NCBI GenBank assembly: GCA_038231495.1
Contig: JBBRLG010000302.1
Location: 1 to 8,959 of the forward strand
Direction: 5' to 3'
From: JBBRLG01 sp038231495
GTDB taxonomy: Bacteria; Planctomycetota; Planctomycetia; Gemmatales; Gemmataceae
DNA length: 8,959 nucleotides
Positions 1 to 7,666 of the stretch are shown here, one piece after another (position 1 is the stretch's first letter; every line of letters starts with the position of its first letter). The position numbers and the translations under genes are program-made. Below the pieces are notes generated by a model. The model was not told the DNA's origin. It did no database searches and saw nothing but the letters and a program-made list of their open reading frames with translations.

Positions 1-17
1 GCCGCACTCCAAAGAGC
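1..17. repeat. Left copy of a 17-base inverted repeat that recurs at the window's right end
   Basis: The first 17 bases (gccgcactccaaagagc) are the exact reverse complement of bases 8873-8889. Three further bases match with one mismatch (19/20 overall). The element probably continues to the left of the window. Similar strings containing gctctttggagtgcggcgg are, from memory, common extragenic repeats in planctomycete and some other soil bacterial genomes; I cannot check copy number here. The remaining bases up to the first gene show no coding region that I can support. Confidence 0.6.
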
Positions 18-85
18 GGTCGCCACTCCCAAGGTTACGAATACAGCTTTCTCGATCCCGCACTTGGCGTCCTACCACGCGATTC

Positions 86-114
86 TTGCAACTTCCGGCG
101 CGCGGCTGTATAAG
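86..114 (+). promoter_or_regulatory. Possible sigma70-like promoter just upstream of the hybrid kinase gene
   Basis: TTGCAA (86-91) and TATAAG (109-114) are separated by exactly 17 bp, the preferred spacing for a housekeeping sigma factor. Each box matches the consensus at four or five of six positions. Transcription from it would begin around 120-122, essentially at the ATG at 123, giving a leaderless or nearly leaderless mRNA. That conflicts with the AAGAGG at 112-117, which would serve as a Shine-Dalgarno site only in a transcript starting further upstream. Both readings are based on sequence inspection alone, and one may be chance. Confidence 0.3.
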
Positions 115-122
115 AGGCGGGC

Positions 123-3100
123 ATGGAGACCCACGACGGACCCACGTCAATTACCTTTCCTGCCCCGACGAACGGGCCGGTCCTTGGCGACCGAACGATT
201 GCCGGCCGTTATCGCATCCAGCGCCTCCTGAAAGGCGGACAGGATGTCGAAACCCTGTTGGCCACCGACCTGACGCGCGGCGACGAAGTGGTCATCAAGA
301 CCGCCCCCGCCGACAACATCTCGCCGACCACCCTGATGCGCCTGGAACACGAGGCGGGCGTCCTCAGCCGCATCAAAAGCCCCTGGTTTGTCCAGCTGCG
401 CGAGGTCGGGCGCGACGCGGGTCTGTTGTTCGTCGTCATGCCGTTTCTGCCGGGGATCACGCTGCAAGAACGGTTGGCGCGCGGCGCACTGACAGTGCCC
501 GACACGATTGCCGTCGGCAGGTGCTTGATGGCGGCCTTGCATGAATTGCACGGCCTCGGCATCCTGCACCGCGACGTGAAGCCGGCCAACGTCATCGTGG
601 ACGAAGCGACGCCGCTTCAACGCGCCGTGCTCATCGACCTCAGCCTGGCCCGCAGTTCGCATCTGGATGCGTCCCTCCGCGACCAGCCGGTCGGAACGGC
701 GAGCTACCTTTCGCCGGAGGGGGCGGGGCTGCTCGATCACGACGTTACGGAATGCTCCGACCTGTACTCCACGGGCGTCGTCCTCTTCGAGTGTCTAGCG
801 GGCAGGCCCCCCTTCAAGGGCGACAGCATCGGTGAAGTGCTGCGCCAACACCTGGCGATCCAACCGCCGGAACTCCGCAGCCTCGGCCTGGCGGTGCCGC
901 GCGCCCTGGATGAAATCATTCAACGGCTGTTGCGCAAGGATCCCCGCGACCGCTACCAGTCGGCCGACGCCGTGCTGGCCGACCTCACTGAATTAGAAGC
1001 GGCACTGGCCCGCGGCGTCAACGAACCGGCCCTGGTGGTCGGGTCGCGCGACCGCCGGCATTCGCTCACCGAACCCGCCTTCGTCGGCCGCGGCAGTGAA
1101 TTGGAGGTGTTGGACGCCCAGGTGGAACGGGCGCGGGCCGGCAGCGCCGGCGTCGTGTTTGTGGAGGCGGAGTCGGGCGGCGGCAAGACGCGCCTGCTGG
1201 TCGAATTGGCGCAGCGGAGCGCGCGCCGGGGCGTGTGGGTGCTGCGCGGGCAAGCCCTCGACCAGGCCGCGCAACGGCCGTTCCAGGTACTCACCGGCGT
1301 CGTCGCGGAACTGGTCGCCGCGGCCCAAACCGAACCGGGTTTGATCGACCGGATTCAGCAGGGGCTGGGCGATCAACGCGCCGCGGCCTGCGCCGCCGCA
1401 CCGGAACTGGCGGCGATCCTCGGCACGGACGGGGCCGCCACCCTTGGTCCCGAAACCTTTGTGGAAACCCGCAGTCTGCAGGCGCTGACCGCGCTCCTGG
1501 CCACCCTCGGCACGCGCGAGCGGCCCGCGGTCGTGCTGCTGGACGATTACCAGTGGGCCGACCAATTAGCCCTCAAGTTGTTGGACCACTGGCAGCGCCG
1601 GCAGGATGGGGACAACGAGCGCGGGCGGCACGTCTTGGTCGTGGTCGCCTTTCGTTCCGAAGAGGTGCCCGCCGACCACGACCTCCGGCGTCTCCGCCCC
1701 GCGGCTCACGTCGTCCTGCCCGCGTTTCAGACGTCGGACGTGCGCGGCCTGGCGGAATCCATGGCCGGCCCGCTGCCGGACGAAGTGCTGGCCGTGGTCG
1801 AACGGCTGGCGGAGGGCAGTCCGTTCATGGCGTCGGCGGCGCTGCGCGGCCTGGCCGAATCCGGCGCGTTGGTCGCCGGGCCGGCCGGTTTCTGCATCGA
1901 ACCCCTGGCAATGGCGGACGTGCAATCGTCCCGACATGCCGGGGCGTTTTTGGCGCGCCGCCTCGAACTGCTGCCGCCAGCCGCCCTGCGACTCCTGTTG
2001 ATCGGGGCCGTTCTGGGCAAAGAATTTGAACTGGATTTCGCGGCGACGCTGGCCGGGCAGTCGCCGTCCGAGGCCATCTCCAGCTTGGCAGAAGCCCGGC
2101 GGCGACACCTCGTTTGGGTGAAGGCCCAGGACAGCCGGTGCGTTTTTATTCACGACAAGATTCGCCAGACCTTGCGCCAACGCCTGGCCGCGCCCGAACT
2201 GCGGGAATTGCACCGGCAGGCGGCGCTGTACCTGGAAAAGCACGCGCCGCAAGCGGTTTTCGAGCTGGCCTATCACTTCGACGCCGCCGACGAATGCGCA
2301 CGCGCCCTGCCCTACGCCCTGGTTGCCGCCGAGCAGGCCCGTGGACAACATTCGCTTGAGAATGCCGAGCAGCAGTACCGCATCGCCGCGCGCGGGGCCG
2401 GGGGTGCGGACGACCTCACCCGCTACCGCGTCGCGGCGGGATTAGGCGACGTGCTGATGCTGCGCGGCCGTTATCCGGAGGCCGCGGCGGAGCTGCAAAC
2501 CGCCAGCGCCAGTGCCCAGGACAACTTTGCCAAAGCCCAGGCGGAGGGCAAACGGGGAGAACTGGCGTTCAAGCAAGGCGATTCCAAAACGGCCGCCGAA
2601 GCGCTCGAACGCGCCCTGGGATTGCTCGGCAACAAAATCCCGCGCCACCGCGCCACGTTCGTCGTACTCCTGGTTTGGGAGGCGTTGGTGCAATTCCTGC
2701 ACACCATGCTGCCCGGCCTCTTCGTGGGCCGTCGCCGACTCGATGGTGCGGCGGCAGAGTTAATGGCGATCCGGCTGTACAGCCGCCTGAGTTACGCCTA
2801 CTGGTTCGAGCGCGGGGCGCTGCCGACCCTCTGGGCACACCTGCGGGAAATGAACCGGGTGGAGCGCTACCCGCCGACGCCGGAACTCGCCCAGGCGTAC
2901 TCCGCCCACGCCGCCGCCATCAGCCTGTCGCCCCAGTATTTGCAGCGCGGCATCGACTACGCCCAAAAATCGTACGCCATCCGCAAGGAGTTCGGCGACC
3001 TCTGGGGACAGGGCCAGTCGCTCCACTTTTATGGCGTGATCCTGTACGCCGGCGGCCGGTACGTCGAGTGCATCGAGAAGTGCCGCGAGGCGGTACGGTT

Positions 3101-6100
3101 ACTCGAGCGCACGGGCGACTACTGGGAATTGAACATCGCGCGGTTTTATCTCGCCGCCTGCCATTACCGGCTGGGCGACCTCGGTCCGGCCGTGGCCGAA
3201 GCCCGCCGCGTCCGGCAATCGGGCTTGCAATTGGGCGACGCTCAGTCGGCCGGCATTAGCCTGGAAATGTGGGCCAAGGCTGCGGGCGGCCGGCTGCCCG
3301 CGGACCAGATCGAGGCCGAGTTGCAGCGGCCGCGCCACGACGCCCAGGCGACGACCCAAGTGTTGCAAGCGCAGGGCGTCTACTTGCTGGGTCACGGCCG
3401 TACGCCCGAAGCCGCGGCCACTTTTGAGCAAGCCTGGCGCGTCGCGCGCGACGCCAAGATTGCCAACGTCTGGACCGCGCCCATTCTGTCATGGCTGGCA
3501 ACGGCATTGCGGCAGGAGGCAGAGAAGCAGACGAACCTGACGCCGGGAACCCGACAGGACCTCCTTCGCCGCGCCCGCTCGGCCGCGCGGCGGGGACTGC
3601 GGGTCGCGCGAACGTTCCAGAATGACTTACCCCATGCGTTGCGGGAGTGCGGTCTCGTGGCAGCCATGCAGGGCCAGGTCGGCCGTGCGCGCAAGGATTT
3701 GAACGAAAGCCTGGCCGTGGCCGAACGCCAGGGGGCCAAGTTTGAACACGCGCAAACCCTGCTCGCCCGCGGCCGGGTCGGCCTGGAATTGGGCTGGCCC
3801 GGCGCGGAGGCGGACGTGGCGTCGGCTCAACAAGCATTGCGGTCCCTGGGTGCGGATTTCGCCCTGGACGGCGGCTCCCCCGACGTGGCGATCCTGAAAC
3901 CGGCTACGCTGTCGCTGGCCGACCGCTTCGAGACGGTGCTGGACGCCGGGCGGCGCATCGCGTCGGCCCTGTCCCGGTCGGACATCTTCGCCGCCGTCCG
4001 CGCCGCCGCCTTGCGGTTGTTACGCGGCGAGCGCTGCTTCGTCCTCCAGCTGCGGACGACCGGCACGGCCGACGACCCGACGCCGGTCGGCGAAGACCTG
4101 ACGATGGTTTCCGGGGAGGTCGAGGGCGAGTACAGCCGGGTCATGGCCGAGCAGGCGGTCGCCGCCGGCCAGGTCCAGGTGTTTGCCCCGGAGAGGGCTG
4201 TCGAGGGGGGAGAAACCGCCCTGCTGGCGGGTGTCCGATCCGCTCTGTGTGCGCCGATTTTCGTGCGCGGCCGACCGGCGGGCTGCTTCTTCGTGGAGCA
4301 TCGGCACGTCGCGGGTTTGTTCGGCGAGGACGAGAAACGGCTGGCGGAGTTTATCGCCACCCTCGCCGGTGCTGCATTGGAAAACGCCGAGGGCTTCGCC
4401 GCGTTACGGCGCTTGAATGAGACCCTGGAACAGCGCGTGGCCGAGCGTACCGCCGCCGCCGAGGCGCGGGCGCGCGAGCTGGCCGTTTCCAACGACGAGT
4501 TGCAGCGGACCACGGCGGAATTGCAGCGCTCGGAGGACGAATTGCGCCTGGCCAAGGAAGCCGCCGAGAAGGCCAACCGCGCCAAGAGCGACTTCCTCGC
4601 CAACATGAGTCACGAAATCCGCACGCCCATGAACGGCATCATGGGCATGACGGAATTAACGCTGCAAACCCGGCTCACGCCCGAGCAGCGCGATTCGCTG
4701 TCGATCGTCATGCAATCGGCGGACTCGCTGTTGCGCTTGTTGAACGACATTTTGGACTTCTCCAAGATCGAGGCCGGCAAGCTCGAACTGGAAGCGATCC
4801 CCTTCCAACTGCGCGACAGCCTCGGCGACACCGTTCACACCCTCGGCGTGCGCGCCTCGAAAAAGGGACTGGAGTTGGCCTACCACGTTCCCGCCGACGT
4901 GCCCGACTTGCTCCTGGGCGATCCGGGCCGTCTCAGCCAGATCGTCATTAACCTCGTCGGCAACGCCATCAAGTTCACGGAAAAGGGCGAGGTCGTGGTC
5001 GGCGTCACGACCGAGGCCCTGACCGACGACGAGGTCGAACTGCATTTCACGATTGCCGACACGGGCATCGGCATCCCGCCCGACAAGCAGCATCTTATCT
5101 TTGAAGCGTTCAGTCAGGCGGACACCTCGACGACGCGCCGCTTCGGCGGCACCGGGCTGGGGTTGACCATTTCGGTGCAACTGACCGCCTTGATGGGCGG
5201 CCGCATCTGGGTCGAAAGCACCGTCGGCAAGGGCAGCACGTTTCACTTCACGGCCCGCCTGCGCCTGGACCCAGCCGGGGTCGCACGTCCCCTGGCGGCA
5301 CCCGAAGTGTTGCAGGATTTGCCGGTCTTGGTCGTGGACGACAACGCGACCAACCGCCGTATTTTCGTGGAAGTCCTGTCGCAGTGGGGCATGAAACCGG
5401 TCACGGTAGACGGCGGCGCCACGGCACTGGCGGAGATGGAACGGGCCGCGGCGGCAGGGCAACCGTTCCGTCTGGCTCTGCTCGACGCCATGATGCCCGA
5501 AATGGACGGCTTCGACCTGGCCGGGCGCATCACACAGCAGCCGGAGTTTGCGGGCTGCACGCTTCTTATGCTCTCGTCGGCCGGGCAGCTGGAGGATGCG
5601 GCCCGCTGTCAGGAGTTGGGTATCGTCCGCTGTCTGATGAAACCAGTCAAGCAGTCCGATTTGCGCGCCGCGATCCTGCGCGCCCTCGGCACGACCGGCG
5701 AAGGCAGCGATGCAAGTACCTCGTCGTACCCGGCCCTGGACGGCGTGCGGCCGCGGCGCATTCTGTTGGCGGACGACGGCCTGGTCAATCAGCAGGTGGC
5801 CCGCGGCCTGCTCGAAGTCCGCGGCCACCGCGTCACAATCGCCAACAACGGCAAAGAAGCCCTGGCCGCCCTGAACCGCCAGGCGTTCGACCTGGTGTTG
5901 ATGGACGTGCAAATGCCCGAAATGGATGGCTTTGAAACGACCGCGGCCATCCGTGAGCGGGAGCAGACGACCGGCAACCACCTGCCGATTTTTGCCATGA
6001 CAGCCCACGCGATGAAGGGCGACCGCGAGCGCTGCCTGGACGCCGGCATGGACGGCTATCTCACCAAGCCGATTCAGGCCCGCCTCTTGTACGAAGCCGT

Positions 6101-6494
6101 GGAAGGCGTCCGTCCCGCGGAACCTGCACCGGCAGCGGAGCCGGGTGCCGCGACGCCGGCGGATGAGGTGCTGGATTGGAACGCCGCAATCGCGCACGTC
6201 GGCGGCCGGGTCGAACTGCTCAAGCGGCTCGTGCGCGTGTTTTTCAAGGAGTCCGCCCGGCTATTGCCGGAGACGCGCCAGGCCATCCGCGACGGCGACA
6301 CGGTCAAGGTGCAGCGGTTCGCGCACACCCTTAAGGGATCGTTGGCCTGTTTCGGTGCGAATTCCGCCGTCTCCGCCGCATTGCGACTGGAAATCATGGG
6401 CCGCGACGGTATGATGAAGGGCGCTGACGAGGCCCTGGGCGCGTTGGAAAAAGAGATCGAACGGCTAAACCCGGCCCTCGCGGCACGCATCTAG
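123..6494 (+). CDS. Ser/Thr kinase - STAND ATPase - TPR - GAF - hybrid histidine kinase with two receivers and Hpt
   Basis: This 2123-residue protein appears to be a cytoplasmic multi-input sensor combining Ser/Thr phosphorylation with a His-Asp phosphorelay. Residues about 28-291 form a protein kinase: Lys59 in VVIK, HRD with Asp151, Asn156, and a DLS variant of DFG at Asp172. The glycine-rich loop (LLKGGQDVE) is degenerate. Residues about 320-520 are an AAA_16/STAND ATPase, with GGGKT (Lys355) and a Walker B ending LLDDYQWAD (Asp474/475). A helical, TPR-like region spans about 720-1255 and contains a hydrophobic patch near 843-866. A GAF domain (about 1270-1422) and a coiled coil (about 1425-1485) lead to HisKA with phospho-acceptor His1497, then HATPase with Asn1614 and DTGIGI (Asp1646). 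Receiver 1 has Asp1788 and Lys1840; receiver 2 has Asp1928 and Lys1982. The Hpt domain has HTLKGS, His2068. The start at 123 is preceded by AAGAGG at a spacing of 5 nt. This architecture resembles the trifunctional kinase/ATPase/histidine kinases of planctomycetes, cyanobacteria and myxobacteria. The ligand is unknown. Confidence 0.95.
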   Translation: METHDGPTSITFPAPTNGPVLGDRTIAGRYRIQRLLKGGQDVETLLATDLTRGDEVVIKTAPADNISPTTLMRLEHEAGVLSRIKSPWFVQLREVGRDAGLLFVVMPFLPGITLQERLARGALTVPDTIAVGRCLMAALHELHGLGILHRDVKPANVIVDEATPLQRAVLIDLSLARSSHLDASLRDQPVGTASYLSPEGAGLLDHDVTECSDLYSTGVVLFECLAGRPPFKGDSIGEVLRQHLAIQPPELRSLGLAVPRALDEIIQRLLRKDPRDRYQSADAVLADLTELEAALARGVNEPALVVGSRDRRHSLTEPAFVGRGSELEVLDAQVERARAGSAGVVFVEAESGGGKTRLLVELAQRSARRGVWVLRGQALDQAAQRPFQVLTGVVAELVAAAQTEPGLIDRIQQGLGDQRAAACAAAPELAAILGTDGAATLGPETFVETRSLQALTALLATLGTRERPAVVLLDDYQWADQLALKLLDHWQRRQDGDNERGRHVLVVVAFRSEEVPADHDLRRLRPAAHVVLPAFQTSDVRGLAESMAGPLPDEVLAVVERLAEGSPFMASAALRGLAESGALVAGPAGFCIEPLAMADVQSSRHAGAFLARRLELLPPAALRLLLIGAVLGKEFELDFAATLAGQSPSEAISSLAEARRRHLVWVKAQDSRCVFIHDKIRQTLRQRLAAPELRELHRQAALYLEKHAPQAVFELAYHFDAADECARALPYALVAAEQARGQHSLENAEQQYRIAARGAGGADDLTRYRVAAGLGDVLMLRGRYPEAAAELQTASASAQDNFAKAQAEGKRGELAFKQGDSKTAAEALERALGLLGNKIPRHRATFVVLLVWEALVQFLHTMLPGLFVGRRRLDGAAAELMAIRLYSRLSYAYWFERGALPTLWAHLREMNRVERYPPTPELAQAYSAHAAAISLSPQYLQRGIDYAQKSYAIRKEFGDLWGQGQSLHFYGVILYAGGRYVECIEKCREAVRLLERTGDYWELNIARFYLAACHYRLGDLGPAVAEARRVRQSGLQLGDAQSAGISLEMWAKAAGGRLPADQIEAELQRPRHDAQATTQVLQAQGVYLLGHGRTPEAAATFEQAWRVARDAKIANVWTAPILSWLATALRQEAEKQTNLTPGTRQDLLRRARSAARRGLRVARTFQNDLPHALRECGLVAAMQGQVGRARKDLNESLAVAERQGAKFEHAQTLLARGRVGLELGWPGAEADVASAQQALRSLGADFALDGGSPDVAILKPATLSLADRFETVLDAGRRIASALSRSDIFAAVRAAALRLLRGERCFVLQLRTTGTADDPTPVGEDLTMVSGEVEGEYSRVMAEQAVAAGQVQVFAPERAVEGGETALLAGVRSALCAPIFVRGRPAGCFFVEHRHVAGLFGEDEKRLAEFIATLAGAALENAEGFAALRRLNETLEQRVAERTAAAEARARELAVSNDELQRTTAELQRSEDELRLAKEAAEKANRAKSDFLANMSHEIRTPMNGIMGMTELTLQTRLTPEQRDSLSIVMQSADSLLRLLNDILDFSKIEAGKLELEAIPFQLRDSLGDTVHTLGVRASKKGLELAYHVPADVPDLLLGDPGRLSQIVINLVGNAIKFTEKGEVVVGVTTEALTDDEVELHFTIADTGIGIPPDKQHLIFEAFSQADTSTTRRFGGTGLGLTISVQLTALMGGRIWVESTVGKGSTFHFTARLRLDPAGVARPLAAPEVLQDLPVLVVDDNATNRRIFVEVLSQWGMKPVTVDGGATALAEMERAAAAGQPFRLALLDAMMPEMDGFDLAGRITQQPEFAGCTLLMLSSAGQLEDAARCQELGIVRCLMKPVKQSDLRAAILRALGTTGEGSDASTSSYPALDGVRPRRILLADDGLVNQQVARGLLEVRGHRVTIANNGKEALAALNRQAFDLVLMDVQMPEMDGFETTAAIREREQTTGNHLPIFAMTAHAMKGDRERCLDAGMDGYLTKPIQARLLYEAVEGVRPAEPAPAAEPGAATPADEVLDWNAAIAHVGGRVELLKRLVRVFFKESARLLPETRQAIRDGDTVKVQRFAHTLKGSLACFGANSAVSAALRLEIMGRDGMMKGADEALGALEKEIERLNPALAARI

Positions 6495-6508
6495 ACGGAT
6501 CCTAGATG
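6488..6508. other. Short hairpin spanning the stop codon of the hybrid kinase gene
   Basis: CATCTAG at 6488-6494 pairs perfectly with CTAGATG at 6502-6508 across a 7-nt loop. The left arm includes the TAG stop codon of the hybrid kinase gene. The right arm lies inside the left terminal repeat of the neighbouring element, so the two pairings exclude each other. With only 7 bp and no T-tract it is a weak candidate for a functional structure. Confidence 0.35.
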
Positions 6509-6631
6509 TCCATTTCGTAAGTTCGCTGCCACTGGAGAGGGCGAACTGACGTAGCCGCAAGCGGCTCGCTGGCTGGCTGAACCCGCTGTCGTAGCCGCCA
6601 GCGGTCAACTTACGAAATGCACATCTAGGAT
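6499..6631. mobile_element. 133-bp MITE-like element with 25-bp terminal inverted repeats
   Basis: Bases 6499-6523 and 6607-6631 are inverted repeats matching at 24 of 25 positions, the outer end being atcctagatg. They enclose 83 bp. No open reading frame of interest fits inside, so this is a non-autonomous element or a large stem-loop rather than an insertion sequence. The left end lies 4 bases after the stop codon at 6494. I see no convincing target-site duplication: the flanks gacgg and aatta differ. It could be a miniature inverted-repeat transposable element, a repetitive extragenic palindrome, or an RNA hairpin at the mRNA 3' end. Confidence 0.6.
6551..6604 (+). repeat. Pair of 14-bp direct repeats inside the 133-bp element
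   Basis: gtagccgcaagcgg at 6551-6564 recurs as gtagccgccagcgg at 6591-6604, with 13 of 14 bases identical and a 40-bp period. Each copy is itself a small palindrome, since CCGC pairs with GCGG across two bases. The intervening stretch includes ggctggctgg. The pair may be two copies of a short dispersed motif carried within the element. Confidence 0.5.
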
Positions 6632-6636
6632 AATTA

Positions 6637-6696
6637 CAGAGCCGCGACCGTAAGGGAGCGGTGGGACGAAACCGCTCCCTTACGGTCGCGGCTCTG
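6637..6696. repeat. Perfect 26-bp palindrome with an 8-nt loop
   Basis: Bases 6637-6662 are the exact reverse complement of 6671-6696, separated by the loop gggacgaa. A stem this long and GC-rich would fold strongly in RNA and may extrude in DNA. Its core, accgtaagggagcggt, resembles, as I recall, a dispersed repeat that gives spurious reading frames with RDR(E/K)GAV peptides in planctomycete genomes. It ends 25 bases before the start codon at 6722, so it could be a 5' leader structure for the receiver-ATPase gene or a bidirectional terminator. No T-tract follows, so classical intrinsic termination is not strongly supported. Confidence 0.75.
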
Positions 6697-6721
6697 ACGG
6701 GGGCTGGTTGAGAGCGCGAAC

Positions 6722-7666
6722 ATGGCGACAGTGCTCGTTGTCGATGATTCCGAGATCGATCGGTGCCTGGCCGGCGCTTTCCTGGAAGAGTTGCCCGGCT
6801 TTACGGTCCTGTACGCCGAGGACGGCAAAGAAGCTCTGACGATCATCCGCCGCGAGCAGCTCGACCTGGTCCTGACCGACATGCAAATGCCGGAGATCAA
6901 CGGTCTCCAACTCGTCGAAACCATTCGCCGAGATTTCGCCGGCCTGCCCGTCATCCTGATGACCGCGCACGGCAGTGAAGAGATCGCCGTCGCCGCGCTG
7001 CGCAAGGGGGCGGCCAGTTATGTGCCGAAACGCGACCTGACCCGCGATTTGGCGGAGACGGTCGAAAACATCCTGAGCGTGTCGCGCGCGATTCGCAACC
7101 AACACGAGGTGCTGGATTGCCTCGCTGACGTACAATACCGCTACGTCCTGGCCAACGACGTGTCGCGGGTCGCGACGGTGATCGGCCACATGCAAGATCA
7201 AATGATCCAGTTAAAGATCGTCGATAAGAGTGGCTTGATCCGCGTCGGCACCGCCTTGTTCGAGGTCCTGGTCAACGCGATCGAGCACGGCAACCTGGAA
7301 CTGCGCTCGGAGCTGCGCGAGATTGACGACCGCAAGAGTTACGCGCGCCTGGGAGAACGCCGCCGCGCGTTGCAACCGTACCGGGACCGGCACGTTTATG
7401 TGACCGCCAGCTTTTCGCGGACGGAAGCGGTCTATGTTGTCCGCGACGAAGGGCCGGGGTTTGACCCGTCGCGGCTGCCCGACCCGACGGACCTGACCAA
7501 CCTGGACCGGGCGGGCGGCCGCGGGTTGCTTTTGGTCCGGACGTTCATGGACGAAGTGACGTTCAACGCGACCGGCAACCAGGTGACGATGGTGAAACGG
7601 CGTAACGGATCAGCGCCAACTTTTCCCCCCTTACGAAGGGGGGGTGGGGGGGTTAAGAACGGTTGA
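6722..7666 (+). CDS. Response regulator fused to an RsbW-like (HATPase_c_2) ATP-binding domain
   Basis: The 314-residue protein begins with a receiver domain (about 3-120): acidic pair Asp8/Asp9, phospho-acceptor Asp53 in LTDMQMP, Thr81 and Lys103. A linker with no HisKA-type histidine box leads to a GHKL ATPase domain (about 160-295). Its N-box is EVLVNAIEHGN (Asn185), its G1 motif RDEGPGFDP (Asp242) and its G2 motif GGRGLLLV. The absence of HisKA and the HATPase_c_2 character resemble anti-sigma-factor kinases of the RsbW/SpoIIAB type, so phosphorylation of the receiver may control a Ser/Thr kinase or partner-switching output. The insert between the N and G1 boxes (SELREIDD to PYRDR) looks, from memory, family-typical. 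GAGAG at 6710-6714 is a plausible ribosome site for the ATG. The final 17 residues (298-314, Pro/Gly/Arg-rich) and the TGA stop lie in an inverted-repeat element, so the tail is probably not part of the ancestral fold. No anti-anti-sigma or PP2C phosphatase partner is visible here. Confidence 0.92.
   Translation: MATVLVVDDSEIDRCLAGAFLEELPGFTVLYAEDGKEALTIIRREQLDLVLTDMQMPEINGLQLVETIRRDFAGLPVILMTAHGSEEIAVAALRKGAASYVPKRDLTRDLAETVENILSVSRAIRNQHEVLDCLADVQYRYVLANDVSRVATVIGHMQDQMIQLKIVDKSGLIRVGTALFEVLVNAIEHGNLELRSELREIDDRKSYARLGERRRALQPYRDRHVYVTASFSRTEAVYVVRDEGPGFDPSRLPDPTDLTNLDRAGGRGLLLVRTFMDEVTFNATGNQVTMVKRRNGSAPTFPPLRRGGGGVKNG

Noticed and set aside
1235..2029. Plus-strand 264-codon frame inside the ATPase region
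   Set aside because: It is an out-of-frame shadow of the hybrid kinase gene, with the Arg/Gly/Ala-rich composition typical of frame-shifted GC-rich coding DNA.
5319..6080. Possible recent duplication of the two receiver domains
   Set aside because: The two receivers share only family-level motifs (MPEMDGF, DD, KP) and differ elsewhere, so they are not a recent tandem copy.
4656..6197. Long minus-strand open frame (513 codons) opposite the histidine kinase and receiver region
   Set aside because: It lies wholly antisense to a coding sequence with conserved motifs. Long antisense frames are expected in high-GC DNA, and its translation shows no recognisable domain.
6551..6604. CRISPR-like spacing of direct repeats
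   Set aside because: There are only two copies of a 14-bp motif with one intervening segment, and no cas genes; it is part of the 133-bp element.
6634..7005. Minus-strand 123-codon frame running into the 26-bp palindrome
   Set aside because: It is antisense to the receiver domain. Its RDRKGAV segment comes from the dispersed palindrome, a known type of spurious reading frame.
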